Made by a program: the position numbers and the translations under genes. Positions 1-7,906 of a stretch of 64,000 nucleotides of DNA are shown piece by piece; position 1 is the first letter of the stretch, and every line of letters begins with the position of its first letter. The stretch is from an uncultured Latescibacterota bacterium (GTDB lineage: Bacteria > Latescibacterota > UBA2968). Location: NCBI GenBank assembly GCA_951812755.1, contig OX638329.1, positions 2,403,339 through 2,467,338 of the forward strand. Reading direction: 5' to 3'. Below the pieces are notes generated by a model. It was not told where the DNA came from, did no database searches, and saw only the letters and a list, made by a program, of their open reading frames with translations.

Positions 1-931
1 CCGTATGTGCCAGAATTAATTCAATCAGAATGGGGCCGTTCAGCGGCGCTGTAAAATCGATGCGACCAACCATTCCCAGAGTGACACTGGGCACCCACAC
101 GGCGGCGATACACAGGGGATAGAATACAATAGGCGTTTGAAATGACCGCGCGGTTCGGGCGGAAAGCCAATGGCCGTAAATATGGGGAAATGCCGCAACA
201 CTGATGGGCAGGAGGAGATAGGAGAGTATTTTGAACACGGTATAAGAGCCGCTGCCAAAAACCACAAATTCGGGGTGCGTATCGCGCAGCGTTGCCATAG
301 CCTCGCCGATCCCGCCGTAGTGATCCATAATGACGAGATAGGCAATGATGCCCACGAGAATAAATACTGTTGTTTGAAAGGTATTTGCCCAGGCGGTACT
401 TCGCATTCCGCCATAGGTTACGTACAAAAATGTCACACCACATACGAGCAAACTGCCAGCCCAACCCGGCCACTCACCGCGCGTGATTGCCGCGAGTGCA
501 TCGCCCCCGCCTTTGACTCCTATCAGGATGTAGGGTAGCATCAACAACACCACTACGACAAATAAGAGCGTTCCCAGTGCCGGGGATGTATAGCGGTCCC
601 GGATCATTTGGATTTGGGTGACATAAGAGAACCGTTTGCCCAGCCACCAGCTTTTTGTGCCGAGATAATAAAAGAGAAATGGAATCAAAATGGACGAACT
701 CGCGCCCATCAGACCGAAGACGACAATTCCCAGGCGATAGGCTTCTCCAGATGCCCCCAGCATTGTAAATGCAGTGAGGTTGGTGCCCAGCAGTGTCATC
801 AACAGGACTACAGGACCAATGCTTCGGCTTGCGACAAAGTAATCTTCTGCGGTATTGCGAAATAGCCGATGCCCCAGAGTGCCGACTACTATGACCAGCC
901 CCAGATAAATTGCGACAACCGCAATAATCAT
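1..931 (-). CDS. Sodium:solute symporter (SSS family), C-terminal part cut off by window edge
   Basis: The reverse strand reads as one open frame from an ATG at 931 to the window edge, giving about 310 residues of a multi-pass membrane protein. Hydrophobic segments follow each other from the start (IIAVVAIYLGLVIVVG), and YGGMRSTAWANTFQ near residue 173 is the SSS family signature. The family imports small organic solutes (sugars, amino acids, carboxylates) driven by sodium; the substrate cannot be read here. The ATG overlaps the stop of the upstream small gene as ATGA, so the two are translationally coupled. The C-terminal transmembrane helices lie outside the window. Confidence 0.88.
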   Translation of the reverse strand, partial: MIIAVVAIYLGLVIVVGTLGHRLFRNTAEDYFVASRSIGPVVLLMTLLGTNLTAFTMLGASGEAYRLGIVVFGLMGASSSILIPFLFYYLGTKSWWLGKRFSYVTQIQMIRDRYTSPALGTLLFVVVVLLMLPYILIGVKGGGDALAAITRGEWPGWAGSLLVCGVTFLYVTYGGMRSTAWANTFQTTVFILVGIIAYLVIMDHYGGIGEAMATLRDTHPEFVVFGSGSYTVFKILSYLLLPISVAAFPHIYGHWLSARTARSFQTPIVFYPLCIAAVWVPSVTLGMVGRIDFTAPLNGPILIELILAHT

Positions 932-1143
932 TCCGCAACCTCCTCATCTAAATGATGAGGCCATGCCAGGCGCACAATTACGAGCATAGAGAGTGTGGTC
1001 AGGACGCACAGGCCGATGTGGTAAAGCAAATTGATCGGCATTCCCAGGATCAGTGCGTTGTTGTCCCACATCCAGAAATTAAAAAATAAAATCAGCAGAA
1101 GGAACAAAATACTCAAAGGCCAGATTTTTGTTTTTTCTGACAT
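928..1143 (-). CDS. Small DUF3311-type membrane protein, symporter partner
   Basis: A 71-residue protein with two hydrophobic helices (about residues 7-25 and 35-58) and an acidic tail. Its size, topology and place directly ahead of an SSS symporter match the DUF3311 family, which is regularly paired with sodium:solute symporters and may be an accessory subunit. The ATG at 1143 is chosen over an upstream in-frame start because GGAGA lies just ahead of it. The stop overlaps the symporter start by four bases (ATGA). The biochemical role is unknown. Confidence 0.72.
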   Translation of the reverse strand: MSEKTKIWPLSILFLLLILFFNFWMWDNNALILGMPINLLYHIGLCVLTTLSMLVIVRLAWPHHLDEEVAE

Positions 1144-1167
1144 AAATATTCTCCTGTCATTACCCCT

Positions 1168-1213
1168 GTCCATCTGTGGTTGCTTTTAATTTTTAATTCT
1201 CAATTCTTAATTT
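1168..1213. repeat. Dispersed CATCTGTGG-type repeat fragment plus AT-rich tail
   Basis: The intergenic DNA carries CCATCTGTGGTTGCTTTTAA followed by a run of TTAATT/TTAAT units. The same CATCTGTGGTTGCTTT core recurs at 18645-18690 and a CATCTGCG variant occurs at 5955-5990, always between genes or at a gene edge. No coding or transposase function is visible. Confidence 0.55.
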
Positions 1214-2185
1214 TCATGGCCTTTGCGCGCCTTTGGTTTCGACATACACTGAGTACAAACACATGCCGCCTGTCATGAAGAGGCGGTTTTTCTTTTTTCC
1301 GCCAAAGCAGAGGTTGGAACACACTTCGGGCAGGTGAATTTTGCCAATGAGGTCCCCATCGGGCGCGAAAATCTTGACGCCGTTATCTTCGGGGTTGCCC
1401 CAACCCGAGCTACTCCACAGGTTGCCGTCAATGTCGCAGCGAATGCCATCGGCAAATCCGGGCGCCATGTCGGCAAAGATGCGACTGTTTTTGAGGCGGC
1501 CATTTTCCACATCAAAAGCGCGAATATGCGCGGGGCCTCCCAGGCCATGAGAGGAGCCGGTATCGGTGATATAAAGAGTTTTTTCGTCGGGTGAGAAACA
1601 CAGCCCATTGGGGCGCACAAAATCGTCGACAACAACCGTGGCATTTCCGGTATTGGGATCGAGGCGATAGACGCTGATGGGCAATTCATAGTCGGCAATG
1701 TGGCCTTCGTAGTCGATCATGATGCCGTATCCCGGGTCGGTGAACCATATACTGCCGTCGGAATGCGTGGTGATGTCATTGGGCGCATTGAGCGGTTTGC
1801 CCTCAAAGCTGTCGATGAGCACGGTGATGGTTCCGTCGTATTCGGTGCGGGTGACGCGGCGCGTGCCGTGTTCACAGGTGATCAGACGTCCTGCTCGGTC
1901 GCGGGTGTGTCCATTGCAATAATTGGAAGGCTGACGATAGACGCTGAGGCTGCCATCGATTTCGTTCCAGCGCATGATGCGATTGTTGGGAATGTCGCTG
2001 AAAAGCACACAACGCGCATCTCCAAACCACACCGGACCTTCGCCCCAGCGCAAGCCAGTACAGAGACGCTCGACAGCGGCGTTGCCAATGGCGTATTTTT
2101 CAAAGCGTGTGTCCAGAATTTCAATGGCGGGATCGGGATAGGGAACAGGGCTGCCGTCCCACGGACGGGTTTTCCATTCGGACAT
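1214..2185 (-). CDS. SMP-30/gluconolactonase/LRE family protein
   Basis: A 323-residue six-bladed beta-propeller of the SMP-30/gluconolactonase family. Visible signatures are GEGPVWF near residue 49, NAPNDI with the nearby WFTDPGYG strand, PNGLCFSPDE, and GFADGIRCDIDGNLW towards the C-terminus; these supply the Glu, Asn and Asp side chains that hold the single divalent metal in the family. Such enzymes hydrolyse sugar lactones. No signal peptide is seen, so a cytoplasmic enzyme is likely. The start is supported by GGAG eight bases upstream. The real substrate lactone is not determined. Confidence 0.88.
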   Translation of the reverse strand: MSEWKTRPWDGSPVPYPDPAIEILDTRFEKYAIGNAAVERLCTGLRWGEGPVWFGDARCVLFSDIPNNRIMRWNEIDGSLSVYRQPSNYCNGHTRDRAGRLITCEHGTRRVTRTEYDGTITVLIDSFEGKPLNAPNDITTHSDGSIWFTDPGYGIMIDYEGHIADYELPISVYRLDPNTGNATVVVDDFVRPNGLCFSPDEKTLYITDTGSSHGLGGPAHIRAFDVENGRLKNSRIFADMAPGFADGIRCDIDGNLWSSSGWGNPEDNGVKIFAPDGDLIGKIHLPEVCSNLCFGGKKKNRLFMTGGMCLYSVYVETKGAQRP

Positions 2186-2288
2186 TTTTTCTCCTTAGAG
2201 GTGGTTTGATGCCTGCGCGTACAATGGGCTTCAACGAGCACCGTGCTCTGAAGGGCTGTGGGTATAAGAGAGAAGGGAAGGAGGGGGG

Positions 2289-3035
2289 CTAATCTAATGA
2301 AAATTCTATTGGCATAATCATCCAGACTTTGCGGCGTTCTCCCTGATGTTTGCCGGGGCGAAATCGAAATTGCCACGCTGCGGCCAATGCCGCTTCTCTA
2401 AAAATTTCCGGGCCGTGAATAAACTGGACGTCTTCTACATTGCCTACCTTGTCAACCAGCACTTTGACCGTGACTTTGCCTTCGATGTGTTTTTTTCGCG
2501 CTTCGGCGGGATATTCCGGCGTGACAATTCGGCTTGGATGCGGTTTATAGTCGATCTCTGTATAGTCGAGTGGTTCGTCTAAGTCGGTTCCCGCTGTGCT
2601 TGCCAAATTGGGTATAAATATTTTGTCGAGGTCCAGTTCGGTTGATTCAATTGTCACATCTTCGGGTATCTCGTCGCCTTCAACGGCCAGTGGCACTTGA
2701 GGGCGCGGTGGTGGTGGTGGGCGTTTTTGTTGACTTGTTTCGGGAATATCAACTGTTATAGCTTTGAATGCGGATTTCGTCAGATGTACGGTGGGATGGT
2801 ATTCGGGATAGAGCAGAGCAACGGCGATAAAGATTATGAGATTCAACAGACTCGCACGCATCATGTTCGGCCAATAGGGCAACTTCAAGTCAGCAGAAGG
2901 GGTTTTTGAGCGCGTCTCTATCTGGACATCGCAGGGCTGGGCAGATAGTCTTTTTTGAAATTCGCGCTGCGCGAGGCGCGCCTGATAAATTTGACCGCTT
3001 AGCGTATTTCCAAATCTGATTTGGACGAGGTTCAT
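2289..3035 (-). CDS. Energy transducer TonB-family protein
   Basis: The 248-residue protein has a cytoplasmic N-terminus of about 58 residues, one transmembrane helix (about 60-76, LLNLIIFIAVALLYP), a proline-rich stretch (RPPPPPRP near 105), and a TonB C-terminal domain (about 165-248) with the typical PEYPAEARKKHIEG and GPEIFREAALAAAWQFRFRPG motifs. TonB proteins pass proton-motive energy to outer-membrane transporters. The cytoplasmic N-terminal extension is longer than in classical TonB, as often seen in the FCB group. No exbB/exbD lies alongside, so the partner must be encoded elsewhere. Confidence 0.86.
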   Translation of the reverse strand: MNLVQIRFGNTLSGQIYQARLAQREFQKRLSAQPCDVQIETRSKTPSADLKLPYWPNMMRASLLNLIIFIAVALLYPEYHPTVHLTKSAFKAITVDIPETSQQKRPPPPPRPQVPLAVEGDEIPEDVTIESTELDLDKIFIPNLASTAGTDLDEPLDYTEIDYKPHPSRIVTPEYPAEARKKHIEGKVTVKVLVDKVGNVEDVQFIHGPEIFREAALAAAWQFRFRPGKHQGERRKVWMIMPIEFSLD

Positions 3036-3210
3036 GCGTTTCCCATTTAATGAACTGTGCTGTATGCAGACGTACTTTAGATTTTTAACTTAAGAGAAAG
3101 TTCCAATTCCACTGATGTAGATGGGGTGCAGGAGGCAACAATCTATATGAGTCTTCGCCATTTGTCCAGATGAAATTATTGTCCGAGATGGGAGATTGCA
3201 TGTAATAAAG
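3036..3210. other. Intergenic, no gene seen
   Basis: About 175 bases between the TonB gene and the aspartic-protease pair. I find no plausible coding sequence, tRNA-like fold or convincing terminator in it. Confidence 0.5.
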
Positions 3211-3594
3211 CTATGTTGTTTTTGGAGATAATGTTTCAATAGTTACAGGGCCTTCCTCCTCAATATCCAGCGTCATTCGGTGTCCCATAAGCATTGACAT
3301 GCGCAGTAGCGCACCAGCATCTGTTGCCAAAACAACTACTTTTCGTTTTTCCTCACCCCATAACACATCTGCTTCATAAACGTCCATATACACTTGATGT
3401 CCATCTCCCAAGGCCGCTGGCGTGGTGCAGACAAATTGTAAATTAAGCGTATCAACCATATCGGTTGATAAAGTGAGATAGCCATTGAAGCCTGTATCAA
3501 TAACGACCTCAATTTGAAGTGTTTGACCTGTAGGACCACACACTTGTAAATCTATAACTGCTTCCTTCTGGGCTGTAACGCGACCAATTATCAT
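3211..3594 (-). CDS. Clan AA (retropepsin-like) aspartic protease
   Basis: A 127-residue single-domain protein with VVIDTGFNGYLTL near residue 30, the D-T-G catalytic motif of clan AA aspartic proteases, followed by the hydrophobic strand set and MLMGHRMTLD near residue 100 that matches the second psi-loop (hydrophobic-G). Such bacterial single-domain proteases act as homodimers; substrates are mostly unknown. The ATG follows two bases after the stop of the small gene upstream, so both are made from one transcript. It has no signal peptide. Confidence 0.75.
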   Translation of the reverse strand: MIIGRVTAQKEAVIDLQVCGPTGQTLQIEVVIDTGFNGYLTLSTDMVDTLNLQFVCTTPAALGDGHQVYMDVYEADVLWGEEKRKVVVLATDAGALLRMSMLMGHRMTLDIEEEGPVTIETLSPKTT

Positions 3595-3596
3595 TT

Positions 3597-3860
3597 TTAT
3601 TGGTCCAGACTCTGTTTTCCCAACCTATACGCAGCAGGATGACCGATACGCAACATATAGAGTGGTGCATCATTTTGCTTTGTTTTTGCACGTTGTAAAG
3701 CAGTCAATTCATCTGCATCAATTTCATATTCGCCGGTTTCAATATTTAATACAAGAAATTTTCCTTTTTCGCAGTCGGCGATTTTTGACCGGACCTTTTG
3801 ATCATACAATATTTGTCCACGTCGGGAAATTTCTTCACTGGTATATTTTGGATGAGGCAT
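3597..3860 (-). CDS. Small hypothetical protein preceding the aspartic protease
   Basis: An 87-residue protein without a family I can name. The centre holds SKIADCEKGKFLVLNIETGEYEIDAD, a short beta-hairpin-like region, and the C-terminus has RIGHPAAYRLG. The layout (small acidic protein, then clan AA protease two bases on) is a recurring pair in bacteria, sometimes suspected to be a toxin-antitoxin-like or regulatory pair, but nothing here proves that. GAGGAG precedes the ATG. Confidence 0.6.
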   Translation of the reverse strand: MPHPKYTSEEISRRGQILYDQKVRSKIADCEKGKFLVLNIETGEYEIDADELTALQRAKTKQNDAPLYMLRIGHPAAYRLGKQSLDQ

Positions 3861-4105
3861 GAAAACTCTCCTCGGTTAGTGGTTCTATTGGTGAAACAAA
3901 TACTAATTAAATTTACTAATGCGGCGTCAAAATTCAAGTGGTTTGTGTCTGTTATCTTCCTTATGTCCTTTTCCCAACGCATTGTTAACACATTCGAAAG
4001 GGAAAGGTGTATGGGGTTTCTTGATTAAACCAGTTGTGTTTTGTGGCGATGGATTGTAATATAAAAGGGATATTTGGAGTATGACAAACTTATTGGAGGA
4101 AAAAA
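3861..4105. other. Divergent intergenic region
   Basis: About 245 bases separate the divergent pair 3597-3860 (reverse) and 4106 (forward), so it should hold both promoters. I see no gene. TAATATAAA at about 4057-4065 could be a -10 element for the forward gene, with GGAGG at 4096-4100 as its ribosome site; no confident -35 is visible. Confidence 0.4.
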
Positions 4106-5107
4106 ATGAACCGTCAGATTACACTGGCTGCGCGTCCCAAAGGATTTCCTGCGCCGGAGGATTTTAAGCTCGTTGAAACGCCCATTCCAGAACCAGGCGA
4201 AGGCGAAGTATTGTCGAGAACGCTGTTTATGTCGGTTGATCCCTATATGCGCGGGCGGATGAATGATCGGGCATCGTATGCGGCAAATGTGCAAATTGGC
4301 GATGTGATGGTGGGTGGCACGGTGGGTGAGGTGGTTGCGTCTAATGATCCCAATTTTGAGGTTGGCGATATTGTACAGGCGCAAATTGGATGGCAGGCTT
4401 ATGGCGTGTCTAAGGGATCAAATTTGCGCAAGGTCAATCCAGACCTTGCACCTGTTTCAACGGCTTTGGGGGTGTTGGGCATGCCTGGGCTTACGGCGTA
4501 TTTTGGATTGTTGGATGTTGGGCAGCCCAAAGAAGGCGAGACCGTGCTGGTGACGGGTGCTGCTGGTGCTGTGGGATCAATTGTGGGACAAATCGCCAGG
4601 ATCGTGGGCTGTCGCGTTGTTGGGGTGGCAGGATCGGATGAAAAGATTGCCCATGTGGTTGATGAACTGGGTTTTGACGCCGCTTTCAATTACAAGGAGG
4701 TCGAAGATTACAGTGCTGAATTGCAACGCCAGTGTCCCGATGGTATTGATGTATTCTTCGACAATGTGGGTGGCGCGGTTTCCGATGCGGCCTTTCCCCT
4801 GATGAATGTGCGCGGTCGCATTTCCGTTTGCGGGCAAATATCGCAATACAATTTGACCGCTCCAGAACAAGGCCCGCGGATGATGTGGTATTTTATTTCA
4901 CAGAGATTGACGATGCGCGGTTTTCTGGTCTTTGATTTTGAGGACCAGCATGCCGAAGTGCTCAAACAGATGGCCGTTTGGGTCAATGAAGGACGGATTA
5001 ATTATCGGGAAGATATATGGGAGGGGCTGGAGAATGCGCCCGAGGCATTTATCGATATGATGCGGGGCGGGAATATTGGAAAGCGCGTTGTAAAGGTGGC
5101 AGATTAA
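4106..5107 (+). CDS. NADP-dependent medium-chain oxidoreductase (prostaglandin/alkenal reductase-like)
   Basis: A 333-residue zinc-free member of the MDR superfamily. It has an N-terminal GroES-like domain (MSVDPYMRGRM near residue 48), the Rossmann motif TGAAGAVGS near residue 150 and FFDNVGG near 220, then GRISVCGQISQYN, all typical of the leukotriene B4 dehydrogenase/double-bond reductase branch that reduces alpha,beta-unsaturated carbonyls with NADPH. GGAGG sits seven bases ahead of the ATG. It is followed after 17 bases by a PhyH-type dioxygenase on the same strand. A paralogue of similar length lies at 11638-12648. Confidence 0.87.
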   Translation: MNRQITLAARPKGFPAPEDFKLVETPIPEPGEGEVLSRTLFMSVDPYMRGRMNDRASYAANVQIGDVMVGGTVGEVVASNDPNFEVGDIVQAQIGWQAYGVSKGSNLRKVNPDLAPVSTALGVLGMPGLTAYFGLLDVGQPKEGETVLVTGAAGAVGSIVGQIARIVGCRVVGVAGSDEKIAHVVDELGFDAAFNYKEVEDYSAELQRQCPDGIDVFFDNVGGAVSDAAFPLMNVRGRISVCGQISQYNLTAPEQGPRMMWYFISQRLTMRGFLVFDFEDQHAEVLKQMAVWVNEGRINYREDIWEGLENAPEAFIDMMRGGNIGKRVVKVAD

Positions 5108-5124
5108 CTGCTATACCACTTGAG

Positions 5125-5901
5125 ATGGATATGACAGATTATCAGATCGAACATTTTCATCGCAATGGATTCTTTTTTATTTCAAATCCGCTGGGCGATG
5201 AGGCTATGTTCGAGATTGACCAACGCCAGCGCGCGGTTGAACCGGGGTGGTTACAGGCCGAGTGGGCTGAGGGTTTTAACCGAGGGGCCTGTCAGTTTTT
5301 TATGGTGGGCGAGCCGTTGTTGCAGGCGGTGGAGCGGCCGGAATTTGTGAATATGGCGCAGCGCATTTTGGGGTGTGAAGATGTACATGTGGGCGCGTGT
5401 GGGTTGGGCGATGCGTCAAAAATTGTGTCGGCAGATGGGCGTTTGCTGCAGCAGGTCCAATGGCACGCGGACGGGGGACCAGATGTACAGCAGGTGTCGA
5501 TGCGTACGGCATTGGATCGGCACGACCCATCCAATGCGCCGTTGCGCGTATTGCCCGGTACCCATGTGATATCCCGCGAAGAGGTCGAAGAAGAATTGCG
5601 ACATATCGAAATTGCGACCGGGCAGCACGATGAGATGCCCGAGTTGTTATTTGCCTCGCATCCCCGCGAAGTGGAAGTGATTCTGGATCCGAGATGGACG
5701 CTGGTGTGGACGCCGAGTTGCTGGCATGCAACGGGTGTGAAGACGGCAGCGGGTCCGAGGCGTGCGATGGCGTGGAATTATTTTCCGAGTGGTGGTCGCA
5801 AGCGAGATGTGGAGGCTTTGAAATACGTGATTGAAGGTTGGGAGGATTGGTCCGATGATCGGAAGCGGTTATGGGGGCTTGGATCAGGATTCTCAGGATG
5901 A
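5125..5901 (+). CDS. Phytanoyl-CoA dioxygenase (PhyH) family protein
   Basis: A 258-residue Fe(II)/2-oxoglutarate dioxygenase of the PhyH family. The iron-binding H-x-D is visible as WHADGGPD near residue 113, and the distal His is in CWHATGVK near residue 202, followed by an Arg (GPRRAMAW) suited to 2-oxoglutarate binding. PhyH enzymes hydroxylate organic acids, amino acids or secondary metabolites; the substrate is unknown. Start at 5125 (or 5131) is chosen because the open frame extends into the previous gene. The last six codons (GSGFSG and stop) lie inside a dispersed GGATTCTCAGGAT repeat, so the native C-terminus may have been altered by the repeat. Confidence 0.82.
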   Translation: MDMTDYQIEHFHRNGFFFISNPLGDEAMFEIDQRQRAVEPGWLQAEWAEGFNRGACQFFMVGEPLLQAVERPEFVNMAQRILGCEDVHVGACGLGDASKIVSADGRLLQQVQWHADGGPDVQQVSMRTALDRHDPSNAPLRVLPGTHVISREEVEEELRHIEIATGQHDEMPELLFASHPREVEVILDPRWTLVWTPSCWHATGVKTAAGPRRAMAWNYFPSGGRKRDVEALKYVIEGWEDWSDDRKRLWGLGSGFSG

Positions 5902-6044
5902 AAGGATGAACAGGATTCCCCGCACCGCCACTGCCAGTAAACTGATTTTGTCCATTTTTCATCTGCGTCCATCTGCGTCTATCTGCGGATACCTTTCGCC
6001 TTTTATCCTGAGAATCCTCCTATCCTGACTATCCTGATCCGCTC
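5880..6044. repeat. Dispersed repeat element with inverted GGATTCTCAGGAT ends and CATCTGCG core
   Basis: Between two convergent genes, GATCAGGATTCTCAGGATG starts at about 5883 and an inverted relative (TTATCCTGAGAATCCTCC then TATCCTGATCC) lies at 6003-6039. The middle holds the 11-12-base periodic CATCTGCGTCCATCTGCG array at about 5959-5988. Both word families are short dispersed repeats without coding capacity. The left end supplies the last codons and stop of the PhyH gene, and the right end reaches the stop of the MFS gene. Confidence 0.65.
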
Positions 6045-7184
6045 TTATTTTTCGGACACAATTACCAATGCGCCGATGGCATATATTCCACCGCCAATGA
6101 GAAAAATCCAGTCCGACGGCAAATGTATCTGCTGCGTCATCCATCCGAGCATGGGACCTGTTGCAGAGCCGAGGTCAGATGCTGTTACGTATCCGGCAAC
6201 AGAACGCGAACCGCGCATTCCTGCCTCGGCGTGCATTACTACCGTTGCGCCAACACCGCACAGGAAGAACACGACCACGCACAAGATCAACAATCCCATA
6301 TTTGATGCGATTGACGCCGAGAACAGAGCCAACATCCCGGTGCCAAAATAAATGATTGCACTCCATCGCCGTCCCAGCCGATCGCTGATATGGCCCAGAA
6401 AAGGGGCACCGATCGCGTCGGCGATCCACCTTGAAGATAGCAACAGGCCGTTTAATGTGGCTACGCCAATGACCATGCCCAATAGGGTCAGGGATGTGCC
6501 CACGGTTTCGACGAGGACCACCCCCAGGGTGGACATCAAAATACCCGGTCCAACGCACCCGATCACAAATCCGCAAATCATTAATTTGGGTACCCAGCCC
6601 GCGTCCTCAACGCCTTTTTTATTTATATTTTTTTCGAAAACAGCGCGTCGCGCGATCCATCCCAGGGGCGTTCCCAGTAACGAGATGATTGCGAAAAAAA
6701 AGAGTGTGAGTGTAAATCCAATGATGTCATGGGCCAGTCCGCCCAAAGAATTACCCGCCAGTGACCCAAGGCGCGATACGCCATTGTAAAATCCCATCCT
6801 GTGACCGAGCATTGATGGCGGCGTGGTATCTACCACGGTCATCAGGCCAATCTGGCGTATAAATGACCAGGATAATCCCCAGAGCATACGCGCGATGAGC
6901 AAGATGGGAAAAGAGGTGGCTACACCATAAACAGCTGTCAATACGGCTCCGAGGATGAGGGATCCTGTCATCAAAGCCGTCAGATTATAGCGCTGGCACA
7001 ATTTTTCAGCCAGGGTGTTCGTTATCAGGCGCACCCAGCGATTTATCGAGAGAATAACGCCAACCTGATAAGGCATCAGTCCAATTTCGGCATAATGCGT
7101 TGGCAATACGGAGTACAGCATCTGGTCGCCCAGCAATGAAAATGCCGTGGCCAATGCAATGAACACTACGGATGACTGTATCAT
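6045..7184 (-). CDS. Major facilitator superfamily transporter
   Basis: A 379-residue membrane protein with about 12 hydrophobic segments. An MFS-type loop motif is visible as GHISDRLGRRWSAI near residue 268, and the charged cytoplasmic loop between the two six-helix halves is at about 185-195 (FEKNINKKG). The substrate cannot be inferred. Its ATG overlaps the stop of the creatininase gene (ATGA), so the transporter is coupled to that amidohydrolase, which suggests uptake or export of a related small compound; that is inference. Confidence 0.85.
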   Translation of the reverse strand: MIQSSVVFIALATAFSLLGDQMLYSVLPTHYAEIGLMPYQVGVILSINRWVRLITNTLAEKLCQRYNLTALMTGSLILGAVLTAVYGVATSFPILLIARMLWGLSWSFIRQIGLMTVVDTTPPSMLGHRMGFYNGVSRLGSLAGNSLGGLAHDIIGFTLTLFFFAIISLLGTPLGWIARRAVFEKNINKKGVEDAGWVPKLMICGFVIGCVGPGILMSTLGVVLVETVGTSLTLLGMVIGVATLNGLLLSSRWIADAIGAPFLGHISDRLGRRWSAIIYFGTGMLALFSASIASNMGLLILCVVVFFLCGVGATVVMHAEAGMRGSRSVAGYVTASDLGSATGPMLGWMTQQIHLPSDWIFLIGGGIYAIGALVIVSEK

Positions 7185-7906
7185 GGATGATGTTCGATAT
7201 TTTCTCCGCGATGTTCGCCGTCGATAAATGCCTGCGTAAATGCCGCTACCTGTGTAATCGCATCTTCCACGAGTGCTGCACCGGCTTCTGCGGTGGCTTC
7301 CAGAGGTTCCTTATCTACTTGATCTCGCATTGCATCATGGCGCACGTTTTCGGGCCACAGCGCGAGGGCAAATGCCGTTTCAAATTCCTGTGCATGTCCT
7401 GGATAGCGCTTTGTTTTTAAATTTTGTTCGGCAACATCTTTTGACATGAGATCCCAATAAGAAGTCCATTGCAGATTTACTTCGGGGCGGTCGATCTTGA
7501 AAAACAGCCGCCACTGGCCAAATATGCCCTGCAAGGGCGCTACATTGCCGCCGTGTCCATTCAGCACGATGACATTTTTTACGCCATGGCGCACCAGGCT
7601 TTCGACTGCGTCAAATAATACTGCCAACCACGATCCCGGTTTGGCTGTCACGGTTCCTTTGTGTACCATGTGGTGTTCGGAAATGCCCACGGCCATTGGC
7701 ACGTTGACAATTACCTGGGGATATAATCGTTTGGCTGCCTCCACTGCGACATGGGCCGCTGACGCGGTGTCGTGTTCCATGGCGAGATGCTCCAAATGCT
7801 GCTCGTTGCTCCCCACCGGAATAATCGCCGTTTGAAATTCTCCACGCGCCAGTGCTTCCCGAAACTCGCGTCGCGTCAATTTCGTCAGCAAAACTTGTTC
7901 GGTCAT
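7181..7906 (-). CDS. Creatininase family amidohydrolase
   Basis: A 241-residue member of the creatininase/creatinine amidohydrolase fold. The metal-binding motifs are visible: IPVGSNEQHLEHL near residue 29, EHDT near 44, VLNGHGGN near 114 and GHAQEFETA near 169, which carry the family's Glu, His and Asp ligands. The canonical G-S-x-E-Q-H-G-P is altered to GSNEQHLEHL, a variant common among family members of unknown substrate, so true creatinine activity is not implied. It overlaps both neighbours by four bases in a three-gene unit (7903-8634, this gene, 6045-7184). Confidence 0.85.
   Translation of the reverse strand: MTEQVLLTKLTRREFREALARGEFQTAIIPVGSNEQHLEHLAMEHDTASAAHVAVEAAKRLYPQVIVNVPMAVGISEHHMVHKGTVTAKPGSWLAVLFDAVESLVRHGVKNVIVLNGHGGNVAPLQGIFGQWRLFFKIDRPEVNLQWTSYWDLMSKDVAEQNLKTKRYPGHAQEFETAFALALWPENVRHDAMRDQVDKEPLEATAEAGAALVEDAITQVAAFTQAFIDGEHRGENIEHHP

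Noticed and set aside
21-947. Two reverse open frames of about 150 codons at the window start
   Set aside because: They are out-of-frame shadows of the SSS symporter, whose true frame is open to the window edge.
5300-5962. 220-codon reverse open frame
   Set aside because: Antisense to the PhyH gene, Ser/Pro/Ala/His-rich, no recognisable motifs.
5955-5990. CATCTGCG units as a CRISPR-like array
   Set aside because: Units are contiguous 11-12-base words without spacers, and there are no cas genes.
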